Assembly (NCBI RefSeq): GCF_005217615.1
Contig: NZ_SZNK01000001.1
Span: 370,001-434,000 of the forward strand
Length of the DNA stretch: 64,000 nucleotides
Source of the DNA: Brevibacillus antibioticus
GTDB lineage: Bacteria > Bacillota > Bacilli > Brevibacillales > Brevibacillaceae
Direction of reading: 5' to 3'
Part shown: positions 52,048-60,992 of the stretch, piece by piece
Layout: every line of letters begins with the position of its first letter
How positions within the stretch are numbered: the first letter of the stretch is position 1
The notes under the pieces: model-generated
Seen by the model: only the letters and a program-made list of their open reading frames with translations
What the model was told of the DNA's origin: nothing
The model's database searches: none
Translations under genes and position numbers: made by a program

Positions 52048-52062
52048 AGAAGGTGGCTTACC

Positions 52063-52890
52063 GTGAAGGATGAGCTGTATCCGTCTATGCTTTGGGATAG
52101 TGAAGAGACACGCTGTTGCCGTGTGCAGGTGCAGAAGCCGTGGAGCAGGGAGGAATTTTGGTCGTACTACTTCACACGACGCCTCTCTATCTACGTGAGT
52201 TTATTGCTGACCCGAAAAACACAAATATCCCCCAACGCGATTACAATGGGGGGGATTGTCGCCGGACTCCTTAGCGCTGCAGCATTTATGTACGGAACGG
52301 CGGCATCCTTTTTGCTCGGATGGTTCTTCTGTCAGGTGTGCTACTTGGCAGATTGCGTCGACGGGGAAGTAGCACGAATGCGCAATCAGAAGAGCAAGGG
52401 AGGAGAATGGCTGGACATCGGGCTCAACTATGCGCTCTACCTGGTGTCATTCGGTGTGATATACGGGATCACGGATCATCACGCTATGCTGAGTCCATGG
52501 CTGCTTTATTTGAGCCTGCTCGCTATTTTTGCAGAGATTCTGGCGACCAATGGCTCCGATCTCGTATTCACACAGGGGAAAATCTCGCACGAAACAGTTT
52601 CCATGAGAAAGCGCAGCAAATGGATCGATGCTTTTGTCTTCCTTTTCCTTACCCAAACGGGCTATCAGTTGGGGGTGCTGGTTACCGCATTTCTGTGGGC
52701 AATCGGCGGTCAGATGCAATTTTTGCTCCTATGGACCTTCTACCACCTATTGGTCGGATTGGCCAGATCGATGTACAAGCTGAAGCTGAACATCAAATAC
52801 GTCATGCCATCTCTGAAAGAAGGAGGGGACTTGGATGAAGGCACTGCTCATGGCAGCAGGTCTCGGGTCACGAATCAACGAGCAAATTGA
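52063..52890 (+). CDS. CDP-alcohol phosphatidyltransferase family protein
   Basis: The 275-residue protein has about six membrane helices and the family motif D-x2-D-G-x2-A-R-x8-G-x3-D-x3-(D). Here it reads DCVDGEVAR, then GEWLDIGLN, so the final Asp, proposed as catalytic base, is Asn. These enzymes move a phospho-alcohol from a CDP donor to an acceptor alcohol. The next gene, overlapping by 56 nt, is a nucleotidyltransferase that could make the CDP donor. The start is GTG behind AAGGTGG. Whether the Asn variant is active is unknown. Confidence 0.85.
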   Translation: MKDELYPSMLWDSEETRCCRVQVQKPWSREEFWSYYFTRRLSIYVSLLLTRKTQISPNAITMGGIVAGLLSAAAFMYGTAASFLLGWFFCQVCYLADCVDGEVARMRNQKSKGGEWLDIGLNYALYLVSFGVIYGITDHHAMLSPWLLYLSLLAIFAEILATNGSDLVFTQGKISHETVSMRKRSKWIDAFVFLFLTQTGYQLGVLVTAFLWAIGGQMQFLLLWTFYHLLVGLARSMYKLKLNIKYVMPSLKEGGDLDEGTAHGSRSRVTNQRAN

Positions 52891-53551
52891 AGGTATTCCC
52901 AAGTGTACAGTGGATATTGGGAACCAAACGCTCATTGAAAATACGATAGCGGAGCTAAAGCGTCACGGAATTGAAGAGATCGCGATGGTGGTGGGCTATC
53001 AAGCTAACGTGATTACCAAGCTCCTCAGAGATGAACCTATTCGTTTTTATCACAATCCTGTTTACGATCGGACGAATAGTATGGTATCCCTCTGGTTCGC
53101 CCGCGAGTTTTTGCAAGGAAGCGACTGCTTACTGTTGAACGCCGACGTTTACTTTGAATCAAAGGTACTGGAAGTCGTGTTGCAAGAGACCGTGAGTCCT
53201 GTCATGTTTGCTGATCCAGTCCGTCGCTATGAGGGGGATTATAAATTTGGCTATGAAAACGGACTGCTGCTCCGCCATGGAAAGGAGCTCTCGCTGGAAG
53301 AGACAACTGGCGAATACATTGGAATTGCCAAACTTCAAGAGAGCCTTCTGCCGATATTTTTGCGTCGATTACAAAGGTTGATACAGGAGAAACAGTATCA
53401 TTTCTGGTGGGAAAATATCCTCTATTCTTTTTTGGGCGAAAGGAATGTGTATGTCGCACAAATACCACCCGGATTATTTTGGGCAGAGGTTGATACGTGG
53501 GAGGATTATCGGCGAATCCTGCAATTCACCAACCATCTGGCACATAGGTAA
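52835..53551 (+). CDS. Sugar/polyol-phosphate nucleotidyltransferase (cytidylyltransferase-like)
   Basis: The 238-residue protein begins MKALLMAAGLGSRI and continues GIPKCTVDIG, the nucleotidyltransferase NTP-binding signature. NTSMVSLWFARE-type wording (RTNSMVSLWFAREFL), LLLNADVYFES and WAEVDTWEDY (metal Asp) resemble LicC phosphocholine cytidylyltransferase and inositol-1-phosphate cytidylyltransferase. It is paired with the CDP-alcohol transferase; fused versions of such pairs make phosphodiester-linked polyols in other prokaryotes. GGAGGGG precedes the ATG. The alcohol (choline, glycerol, inositol or other) cannot be told. Confidence 0.82.
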   Translation: MKALLMAAGLGSRINEQIEGIPKCTVDIGNQTLIENTIAELKRHGIEEIAMVVGYQANVITKLLRDEPIRFYHNPVYDRTNSMVSLWFAREFLQGSDCLLLNADVYFESKVLEVVLQETVSPVMFADPVRRYEGDYKFGYENGLLLRHGKELSLEETTGEYIGIAKLQESLLPIFLRRLQRLIQEKQYHFWWENILYSFLGERNVYVAQIPPGLFWAEVDTWEDYRRILQFTNHLAHR

Positions 53552-54754
53552 ATGATGATCAAGGAAAAGCTCTCACCAGACAAGGTCCTTCTTTTTCTAT
53601 ACGTGGTGCTTAAGCCCTTCTACTTCTTCCCAAGTGGCAATCCGCAAATCGCCGATTTTATTATGCTCATCTTGATCGCCTACAGCTTCTTGTTTCGCCT
53701 GAGTCGCATCAACCGCAGACTCGGATTTTTTCTCTTCCTTACCCTTCTGTTTTTGTACGACATTATGATGGTGAATGGTATATGGGCGATTGCACTCGGC
53801 GGGGAAATGGATGTATTCAGCTCGACCAAGTGGTACATGTACAACGGAGCCGTGATGCTTGCCCTGGTTTTTTTGTTCAGGCGCAACGCACAAGAGTACG
53901 TCAAATGGGTCTTCCTGGCTACGTCCACTTCTTTACTCATTCAGGCATTCATTCTCGTGTCAGGACTGTCACCGGATAGCGACGAGTTCAGGCAATCGTT
54001 GTTCTTCAACAATCCGAACCAGCTCGGCTATTTTGGGCTTTTGTGCATGGGGATATGCCTGCTGTGTGCTCGCTTCGTATCTGTGAAGACCATTCCTCTC
54101 TTTATTGCGATCGGCACGGCGTTTAGCATCATTGCAGCATCCCTGTCGAAAGCAGCGATCATTAGTGCCGTAGGGATGTACCTCGTCTTTTTGCTCCTCT
54201 CCATCAAAGAACGAACGGGCTTGTTTTGGATGAATCTGCTTTGCGTGCTCGTCTCGTCCTTCGCTGTCTTCTTTATCTATTTGTACACGAACGAAAACGT
54301 GCTGAGCGACGCCTCTATTTACACACAAATCGAAGAACGAATGGTAACACTCGGTGAAGATTCGGATGACAATTTGGCAGCGCGGGGCTATGACCGGATT
54401 GCCAACCATCCGGAGTACATTTTGTTCGGAGCAGGGGAAGGGATGTACGAGCGATTTAACAGCAGTATTTCATTGGAACTCCATTCTACCTTAGCTAATC
54501 TGTTCTTTTCCTACGGCGTAACAGGGACGGTGTTGTTCATTCTCGTGATGGTGGGGGCGGTCCGTGGGCATCGATTGGTTGCTTGGTATCCACTTGTCTT
54601 CCAAATTTTGTACGGACTCACCCATAACGGAATTCGCGAAACGTTTTTCTGGATCATGCTCGCGCTGTATTTCGTGACAGCCGAAATCAATACGCGTCAG
54701 ATCAAAAATGGCGGTGATCTGCTTGAAAAAAATCTTGCAAGTATGCGCAATTGA
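53552..54754 (+). CDS. O-antigen ligase/polymerase-like protein (Wzy type)
   Basis: The 400-residue protein has 10-12 predicted helices with one larger external loop (about residues 245-315: NVLSDASIYTQIEERMVTLG...LAARGYDRIANHPEYILFG). The loop pattern R..R...W...P..G.G is the Wzy/WaaL signature in degenerate form (YDRIANHPEYILFGAGEGMY). It would polymerise repeat units outside the membrane. It begins directly after the previous stop, with a poor ribosome site, so it is translationally coupled. Confidence 0.82.
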   Translation: MMIKEKLSPDKVLLFLYVVLKPFYFFPSGNPQIADFIMLILIAYSFLFRLSRINRRLGFFLFLTLLFLYDIMMVNGIWAIALGGEMDVFSSTKWYMYNGAVMLALVFLFRRNAQEYVKWVFLATSTSLLIQAFILVSGLSPDSDEFRQSLFFNNPNQLGYFGLLCMGICLLCARFVSVKTIPLFIAIGTAFSIIAASLSKAAIISAVGMYLVFLLLSIKERTGLFWMNLLCVLVSSFAVFFIYLYTNENVLSDASIYTQIEERMVTLGEDSDDNLAARGYDRIANHPEYILFGAGEGMYERFNSSISLELHSTLANLFFSYGVTGTVLFILVMVGAVRGHRLVAWYPLVFQILYGLTHNGIRETFFWIMLALYFVTAEINTRQIKNGGDLLEKNLASMRN

Positions 54755-55958
54755 CCGCTCTGTAGAAAGCTTGCTGTTTCCCCTGATTGAAAAGCTGATG
54801 GGTGAAGGCTACGAGGTGCATACCGCGTGTTCGGATACGGGGCGTTTTGATGTGCTAACAGCAAAGGGATTGACGCTCAGAAGTATCCCTATTAAGCGAA
54901 AGATCGACCCGATTTCTAATTTGGTGACGATCGGAGCATTGTATCGGTTGATGAAAAGGGAGAAGTATGATGTCGTGCATGTCCATACGCCGATTGCCGC
55001 TGTTCTCGGACGCGTGGCAGCAAGGCTGGCAGGAGTGCCATATGTCATTTACACAGCGCATGGCTATTTCTTTCATGAGGGCATGAGTAAAAGTACGTAT
55101 CAGATGTACTACACGCTGGAAAAATGGTTTGCCCGGCATATGACAGACTATCTTTTGCTTCAAAGTCGAGAGGATTACGAATTGAGCGTGCAGGATGGCT
55201 TCTCCTCTCAGACGGAGCGGATTTTGCACATTGGCAACGGCGTTGATCTCACAGAACGCTTTCACCCGCGACACCTTACGAGAGAGAAGGTCCAGGCCAT
55301 CAAGTCCTCACTGGGCCTGAGGGATGATGATGTAGTGATCACCTATGTAGGACGTATGGTCTCGGAGAAAGGAATTTTTGAACTGTTGGAAGCTTTTCGC
55401 AAGCTGGCGGGTGAATTTCCGCGCCTGCGCCTCTTGCTGGTGGGGGACGTGTCTTCCAGTGAACGCGATCAGCGAGGTCAAGACTTCGTGAGGCTTTGCC
55501 GACAGCATCCGCAAATCATTTTGGCTGGATTTCGCACAGACATCCCGGAGCTGATGGTTGCCAGCGATATTTTTGTTCTTCCCTCTCACCGCGAAGGGCT
55601 TCCTCGTTCCATCATTGAGGCGATGGCGATGGCGAAACCGATCGTCGCCACGAATATCCGTGGATGTCGGGAAGAAGTCAGGGACGGTGTCAACGGATTT
55701 TTAGTAGAACCGAAACAGGTATGTCCCTTGTATGCAGCCTTAAAAAAGCTCGTAGTTGATTCCAGACTCAGAGAAGCCTTCGGGCAGAACAGCCGCAGCA
55801 TCGCGCTTGAGCACTTCGATGAGCGCACGGTCCTTGCGAAGCAGGCAGCGTTATTTGCCCAATTGACTAGCAACTGCGAGAAGAAAGAGAGCAGGAGAAA
55901 GGAGGCAGCGGAGAAGATTGGACAAGACGGGAGCATTCGTCATTTCCCTAGACTTTGA
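54723..55958 (+). CDS. Glycosyltransferase family 4
   Basis: The 411-residue GT-B enzyme has an N-terminal acceptor domain with HVHTPIAAVLGRVAA and TAHGYFFH, and a C-terminal donor domain with VGRMVSEKGI and SHREGLPRSIIEAMAMAKP, the E-x7-E motif of GT4. It is the only classical glycosyltransferase in the operon besides the initiating enzyme. The start is proposed as TTG (protein MKKILQV...), with GGTGAT 7 nt upstream; an ATG five codons earlier is possible. The end overlaps the deacetylase gene. Confidence 0.9.
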   Translation: MKKILQVCAIDRSVESLLFPLIEKLMGEGYEVHTACSDTGRFDVLTAKGLTLRSIPIKRKIDPISNLVTIGALYRLMKREKYDVVHVHTPIAAVLGRVAARLAGVPYVIYTAHGYFFHEGMSKSTYQMYYTLEKWFARHMTDYLLLQSREDYELSVQDGFSSQTERILHIGNGVDLTERFHPRHLTREKVQAIKSSLGLRDDDVVITYVGRMVSEKGIFELLEAFRKLAGEFPRLRLLLVGDVSSSERDQRGQDFVRLCRQHPQIILAGFRTDIPELMVASDIFVLPSHREGLPRSIIEAMAMAKPIVATNIRGCREEVRDGVNGFLVEPKQVCPLYAALKKLVVDSRLREAFGQNSRSIALEHFDERTVLAKQAALFAQLTSNCEKKESRRKEAAEKIGQDGSIRHFPRL

Positions 55959-56928
55959 ACTTTACTGGGGCGTCCGAGACAAGAGAACCATTCAGTCCTA
56001 TCAGCAAAATTTGTTAGGTGTTCGTCAAGTGATCCCCGCACTTTTGGAGTTGTTTGCCAAGTATGAAATGCACGTCACCTGGGCTACTGTCGGTTTTTTG
56101 TTTTGCGAGTCTCGCAAGGAGCTGGCAAGTGTCGTCCCACGGCATCTTCCGGCGTATTCCAATGAAAAGCTGTCACCCTATCCCTATATGGATACAGATG
56201 CAGTTGGAGAGCATGAGCAGGTCGATCCGTATCACTTTGCTCCCTCTTTGATCAAGCTGATATCCACTTACCCACATCAATTCATCGGAAGCCACACCCT
56301 TTCCCACTACTATTGTCTAGAGCCGGGACAGACTCCCGAAGCTTTTGCTGCTGACCTTGATTCTTTTCATAGATTAACTCGCAAAAAAGGATACTCCCCT
56401 TCCAGCATTGTTTTTCCGCGAAATCAGGTGCAGTCTGCGTATTTATCATTGTGCAAGAAAAAGGGGTTTCGTTCCTATCGCGGCAATGAGCAGTCTTGGA
56501 TGTACCACACAAGAGGAGCTGCCGAAGAGACATTGTTCAAAAGAGCTATGCGACTGATGGATGCGTATGTGAATCTCTCTGGCCATAACAACTATGTTTC
56601 ATTGCAGCGTAGTCCAGAGGGAATGGTCGATGTTCCATCCAGCCGGTTTTTGCGTCCTTATCATCCTCGGCTACAGAGGTTGGAAAAATGGCGCATGAAA
56701 AGAATCAAATGCGACCTGACTCATACGGCCGAGCACAATCGTTTGTACCATCTATGGTGGCATCCGGAGAACTTCGGGAGCCACATGGAAGAGAATCTCT
56801 CCTTTTTGGAGGAAATCCTCCAGCATTATTCCATGTTACGCGAGAGGTACGGCATGCAGAGCCTCAGTATGGAGGAAGCGGCGGCGAAGTGGAATCATCA
56901 GGAGGTGCGGCATGAAGTGCTTGTTTGA
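55918..56928 (+). CDS. Polysaccharide deacetylase family protein
   Basis: The 336-residue protein has a NodB-type fold: VISLDFELYWGV (catalytic Asp and metal Asp region), IGSHTLSHYY (H-x3-H metal pair), IVFPRNQ, and a late HLWWHPENF His motif. There is no signal peptide, so it would work in the cytoplasm on nucleotide- or lipid-linked sugars, removing N- or O-acetyl groups. The start is TTG with GGAG close by, inside the GT4 gene. The end overlaps the sugar transferase gene. Confidence 0.85.
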   Translation: MDKTGAFVISLDFELYWGVRDKRTIQSYQQNLLGVRQVIPALLELFAKYEMHVTWATVGFLFCESRKELASVVPRHLPAYSNEKLSPYPYMDTDAVGEHEQVDPYHFAPSLIKLISTYPHQFIGSHTLSHYYCLEPGQTPEAFAADLDSFHRLTRKKGYSPSSIVFPRNQVQSAYLSLCKKKGFRSYRGNEQSWMYHTRGAAEETLFKRAMRLMDAYVNLSGHNNYVSLQRSPEGMVDVPSSRFLRPYHPRLQRLEKWRMKRIKCDLTHTAEHNRLYHLWWHPENFGSHMEENLSFLEEILQHYSMLRERYGMQSLSMEEAAAKWNHQEVRHEVLV

Positions 56929-57559
56929 TCGTTGCGTATCCTTCCTGATGCTCGTCATACTGTCCCCGCTGATCTTGCTGGTGAGTCTGCTCATCCGCTG
57001 GAAGCTGGGGTCTCCGGTTTTGTTTGTACAAGAGCGACCAGGTTTGCATGGGAAATCGTTTTTCATTTACAAATTTCGCACGATGACCAATGAGCGTGAT
57101 GAGAGTGGAGTGCTTCTCTCTGATGAGCAGAGACTGGGTTCATTCGGAACGCTTTTGCGAAAGTATAGCTTGGATGAACTGCCGCAATTATGGAATGTGC
57201 TCCGTGGTGAAATGAGTCTCGTAGGACCGAGACCGCTGCTGATGGAGTACCTGCCGCTGTACACGCCGCGGCAGTTGAAGCGACACGATGTAAAGCCGGG
57301 GATTACAGGCTGGGCGCAGGTCAATGGGAGAAATGCAATTGACTGGGAGCAAAAGTTCGAGCTGGACGTCTGGTATGTAGAAAATGGCAGCTTTTTTCTG
57401 GATATGCGGATTATCGGTCTGACGATCAAGCGTGTTTTTCAATCGACAGGCATAAATCAACAGGGCAGCGTCACGGTAGAAGACTTCAGAGGGAGTGAAA
57501 ACACAGAGCGCGCTGGGAGGGAAGCATGTGAGCCTGATTGTACTGTCGGAACAGGATGA
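56912..57559 (+). CDS. Initiating sugar-phosphate transferase (PglC type)
   Basis: The 215-residue monotopic enzyme has one N-terminal re-entrant helix (FLMLVILSPLILLVSLLI), then KFRTMTNERDESG, SLDELPQLWNVLRGEMSLVGPRP and PGITGWAQVNGRN. The short length, without the five extra helices of WbaP, puts it with PglC/WecP-like enzymes, which load a phospho-sugar (often an N-acetylated trideoxy sugar) on undecaprenyl phosphate. This fits with the dehydratase-aminotransferase pair of the operon. AGGAGG precedes the ATG. Confidence 0.93.
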   Translation: MKCLFDRCVSFLMLVILSPLILLVSLLIRWKLGSPVLFVQERPGLHGKSFFIYKFRTMTNERDESGVLLSDEQRLGSFGTLLRKYSLDELPQLWNVLRGEMSLVGPRPLLMEYLPLYTPRQLKRHDVKPGITGWAQVNGRNAIDWEQKFELDVWYVENGSFFLDMRIIGLTIKRVFQSTGINQQGSVTVEDFRGSENTERAGREACEPDCTVGTG

Positions 57560-58559
57560 TTGGACCGAATATTTGCGACGGTTTTTAAAGTTAGACGTGT
57601 CCTACACGAAAGAATTTGTGCAGCTATACGCCAAAATGGAGCAGGGCACGCCAGAGGCTGTTTTTTTCAAGAGTGGGGAGAACGAGGTTTTCTACCCGTA
57701 TTTGGTCAGACGTCTGGATGGGGCGATTCCCGGCTATGCTGATTTGGTTTCGATTGGATACGGAGGGCCATTTGTCGTGGGAGGACAGACGGCTGCCCGA
57801 TTGTTCCAGGAGCAATTCCACGTCTACTGTCGGTACAAAAACTATCTGACAGAAACGGTTCGCTTTCATCCGTTGCTGGGGAATGCGGAGCTGTTCGCGG
57901 ATCAAATGCGACTGGATCTGGTGAGGATGGTAACGGCAGTCGATTTGCGCCCCACACTTGCCTATATTCGTGCCCACTATACGCAAAACGTCGGACGAAA
58001 TATGAGGAAGGCCGTGGCAAACGACGTTCGGGTTACATTGGGCGGAATCGATCGGCTGCATTCTTTTATCCAGTTGCATCGGGAAACGATGGACCGTAAT
58101 CAAGCTGCGGCGCACTACTACTATGCTCCGGAATTTTTTGGAGGACTTATGAAAAAAACAGCGCTGTGCAAGCCGCGACTTCTGCTTGCCATGCATGAGG
58201 ATCGGCCGGTGGCGGGAGTGCTTTTGCTCAGTGGAAATCAATTCGCCCATTATCAGCTAGGGGCATCCCATACGGAAGACATGGCGCTTGGCGTCAACCA
58301 CCTCCTCTTCGACGCCATGATCCAGCAGGCAAAGCTGGATGGAGCAGAACTGCTTCTCCTTGGAGGAGGAAATCTGGATGGAGATGGCTTGTTCCGTTTC
58401 AAGTCCTCGTTTGCAAACGGCAATCATTTTCCTTACTGGATGGGTAAGAAAGTTCACGATGAGGAAGTGTATCTGGCTTTGTGCCAAAAACTACAGGTCG
58501 ATCAGGCTGGCGAGCAAGATTTTTTTCCGGCCTATCGCATTGGGGGGACGTCCAAATGA
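57528..58559 (+). CDS. GNAT/FemAB-like acyl- or aminoacyl-transferase
   Basis: The 343-residue soluble protein has two GNAT-like modules (Acetyltransf_6/FemAB layout). The N-terminal half has AVFFKSGENEVFYPYLVRR and GYADLVSIGYGGP; the C-terminal half has HRETMDRNQAAAHYYYAPEFF, then PVAGVLLLSGNQFAHYQLGAS. It could acylate an amino sugar with an acyl-CoA, or add an amino acid from tRNA as Fem proteins do. The start is GTG with GGGAGGG 6 nt upstream, inside the previous gene. Confidence 0.8.
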   Translation: MSLIVLSEQDDWTEYLRRFLKLDVSYTKEFVQLYAKMEQGTPEAVFFKSGENEVFYPYLVRRLDGAIPGYADLVSIGYGGPFVVGGQTAARLFQEQFHVYCRYKNYLTETVRFHPLLGNAELFADQMRLDLVRMVTAVDLRPTLAYIRAHYTQNVGRNMRKAVANDVRVTLGGIDRLHSFIQLHRETMDRNQAAAHYYYAPEFFGGLMKKTALCKPRLLLAMHEDRPVAGVLLLSGNQFAHYQLGASHTEDMALGVNHLLFDAMIQQAKLDGAELLLLGGGNLDGDGLFRFKSSFANGNHFPYWMGKKVHDEEVYLALCQKLQVDQAGEQDFFPAYRIGGTSK

Positions 58560-59728
58560 GTGCACAGCAGCGGATCTTTTTATCACCGCCACATATGGGG
58601 GAGGATGAGCGTGACTTGGTGGCAGACGCCTTTGCCTCCAATTGGATCGCACCATTGGGGGAACACGTCGATGCTTTTGAGCGAGAAATCGCCCGGTATG
58701 TGGGCGTAAAAGCTGCACTGGCTGTGTCCTCTGGTACGGCTGCTATCCATCTCGGGCTTAGGTTAGCGGGCGTCGCTTCGGGTGATACGGTGTTCTGCTC
58801 CAGCCTCACCTTTGTTGCCAGTGCCAATCCGATTCTGTACCAGGGAGCAACTCCCGTATTCATTGATTCCGAGGAAGAGTCATGGAACATGTCTCCGCAG
58901 GCATTAGAGCGAGCCTTGCGGGAAGCGGCAGGAGCGGACAAGTTGCCCAAGGCGGTAGTCATCGTTAATTTATATGGGCAGAGCGCAGATATGGGGCCGT
59001 TGATGGCGCTTTGTGAGCAATATGGGGTGCACGTGGTGGAAGATGCGGCAGAATCGCTAGGGGCTGTATATAAGGGGAGAATGAGCGGTGCTTTTGGTCA
59101 TGTTGGGACCTTTTCATTTAATGGCAATAAAATCATGACGACTTCTGGTGGTGGAATGCTCGTCTCCGATGACGTTGAGACGATCGAAAAGGCGCGCTTC
59201 TGGTCGACGCAGGCGAAGGAGCCAGCAAGGCATTACCAGCACGAAGAGATGGGCTACAACTATCGGTTGAGCAACGTACTGGCCGCAATTGGCCGGGGGC
59301 AGCTGCGCGTTTTGGAGGAGCGAATCGAGGCCAGACGAGGGGTTTTCAAGCGTTATGAACAAGCCCTCGGACAATTGCCTGGTATTTCGTTCATGCCCGA
59401 GCCAGCGACAGGGCGATCCACACGATGGCTGACGGTGATGACACTGAATCCAGCAGACACAACGGTCTCTGCTGCCCAATTGATTCATTCACTGGGCAAA
59501 GAAAATATCGAAGCCCGTCCCGTGTGGAAGCCGATGCATCTGCAACCGTTGTTCGCACAGTGCCAATACTATCCGCACCAACCTGATGAGAGTGTATCCG
59601 ATCGGCTATTTGCCCAAGGTGTTTGCTTGCCGTCCGGTTCCAGCTTGACCACTGAACAACAGGAGCGAGTCATCGGTGTGATCACGAACTGCCTCCTGAA
59701 CCAGGAACAGGGGGTGCGCCATGTATAG
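58556..59728 (+). CDS. DegT/DnrJ/EryC1 sugar aminotransferase
   Basis: The 390-residue PLP enzyme begins IFLSPPHMGEDE and has VSSGTAAIHLGLRL, VEDAAESLGAVYKGR (Asp holding the pyridine N) and the PLP lysine in FSFNGNKIMTTSGGGM. The close resemblance to PglE/PseC-type sequences suggests amination of a 4-keto-6-deoxy UDP-sugar, the product of the WbpM-like dehydratase. The ATG overlaps the preceding stop; GGGGGG is 8 nt upstream. Confidence 0.93.
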   Translation: MSAQQRIFLSPPHMGEDERDLVADAFASNWIAPLGEHVDAFEREIARYVGVKAALAVSSGTAAIHLGLRLAGVASGDTVFCSSLTFVASANPILYQGATPVFIDSEEESWNMSPQALERALREAAGADKLPKAVVIVNLYGQSADMGPLMALCEQYGVHVVEDAAESLGAVYKGRMSGAFGHVGTFSFNGNKIMTTSGGGMLVSDDVETIEKARFWSTQAKEPARHYQHEEMGYNYRLSNVLAAIGRGQLRVLEERIEARRGVFKRYEQALGQLPGISFMPEPATGRSTRWLTVMTLNPADTTVSAAQLIHSLGKENIEARPVWKPMHLQPLFAQCQYYPHQPDESVSDRLFAQGVCLPSGSSLTTEQQERVIGVITNCLLNQEQGVRHV

Positions 59729-60992
59729 TTATGAGCAGCTAGAAAAATGGCGCAGTCTCTGCTCGTCTTCTTTTTACGTACTCGATACAGTGAAGCTCTC
59801 CGAGAACTATCGTCGTTTCCAACGAGCTTTTACTCGACGCTATGAGCATGTAGTCGTCGCGTATTCCTATAAGACTAATTACTTGCCGTTTCTATGCCAA
59901 AAGCTGCATCAGTTAGGGGCGCATGCGGAAGTCGTCTCTCGATTGGAGTACGAATTGGCACGGAAGCTCGGCGTCGATCCTGCGTCCATCATTTTTAACG
60001 GTCCGCTCAAAACGGAAGAGGACATTCATCTTGCCTTGGAGCAGGGGAGCCTGATCAATCTGGATTCCTTTTCAGAAATCCCGTGGGTGGTGGCCTACGC
60101 CAAGCAGTATCCCGAGCAGACGTTTCGGATCGGGCTGCGGATTAATGTGGATTTGGCCAGGGGAGGAGTGAGTCCTCTGCAAAATGGGTACGAGGTCAGC
60201 CGATTTGGTTTTTGCGTCGAAAACGGCAATTTTGAAAAAGCCCTGAGCCAATTGGCTGTCGCCTCGAATGTGCATGTAGTCGGGTTGCATGGACACTTTT
60301 CCACCAATCGCAGTGTGGGTGTGTATCGCCAAATTACGCGCCATCTATGCCGTTTGGGGAAACAGCATTTGGGAGAGCGGCTTGCTTTTATCGATATGGG
60401 AGGCGGATTCTATGGCGAGCTCCCAGCCTCGTTCGGGATGACGGCTGCACCAACCTTTGAGGAGTACGCCGAAGTGATTACGTCAGTCATGAAGGAGGAG
60501 TTGGCAGAGCTGGATCATGCGCCAGTGCTGATTCTGGAGCCAGGTATTTCACTTGTGGCAGATGCTGTTGATTTCGTTTGCCAAGTCATCGATGTAAAAG
60601 AAAACAGAGGAGAGCGGTTTGTTCTCGTGGATGGCAGCATTCACAATATCAAGCCGACGATGCACGCGCGCACATTGCCAGCCCGGCTTGTGTGCAACCG
60701 CAAACCAGTTCCCGAAGCGAGCTATCATGTCGTCGGGTATACGTGCATGGAAAAAGATTATCTGCTTCAAGGCTATACGGGGCCTTTGCCTGATATCGGG
60801 GATTATTTTGTCTTCGGACACGTAGGGGCGTATACGCTTGTCTTTAATCCACCTTTTATTCGGGAGAGGCCACCGGTTCTCGCCATTGATGGAAAAGAAG
60901 CAGTCATTGTCAGGGGAAAAGAGACTCTCCAACAATTCATTCCCGAATCGGTTTATCGTTTTCACGTTGACAAGCAGGGGGTAGTGAACTGA
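59721..60992 (+). CDS. PLP-dependent decarboxylase (LysA-like, fold type III)
   Basis: The 423-residue protein has the PLP lysine in VAYSYKTNYLPFLC, a GxGGGF-type phosphate loop (IDMGGGFYGELP), and a C-terminal CMEKD motif (VGYTCMEKDYLL) that forms the substrate site across a dimer. It belongs to the group IV decarboxylases (diaminopimelate, ornithine and arginine decarboxylases). The usual LHCHIGSQ is altered to LHGHFSTN, suggesting another substrate. The gene overlaps the aminotransferase gene and is followed directly by an ATP-grasp gene. Confidence 0.85.
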   Translation: MYSYEQLEKWRSLCSSSFYVLDTVKLSENYRRFQRAFTRRYEHVVVAYSYKTNYLPFLCQKLHQLGAHAEVVSRLEYELARKLGVDPASIIFNGPLKTEEDIHLALEQGSLINLDSFSEIPWVVAYAKQYPEQTFRIGLRINVDLARGGVSPLQNGYEVSRFGFCVENGNFEKALSQLAVASNVHVVGLHGHFSTNRSVGVYRQITRHLCRLGKQHLGERLAFIDMGGGFYGELPASFGMTAAPTFEEYAEVITSVMKEELAELDHAPVLILEPGISLVADAVDFVCQVIDVKENRGERFVLVDGSIHNIKPTMHARTLPARLVCNRKPVPEASYHVVGYTCMEKDYLLQGYTGPLPDIGDYFVFGHVGAYTLVFNPPFIRERPPVLAIDGKEAVIVRGKETLQQFIPESVYRFHVDKQGVVN

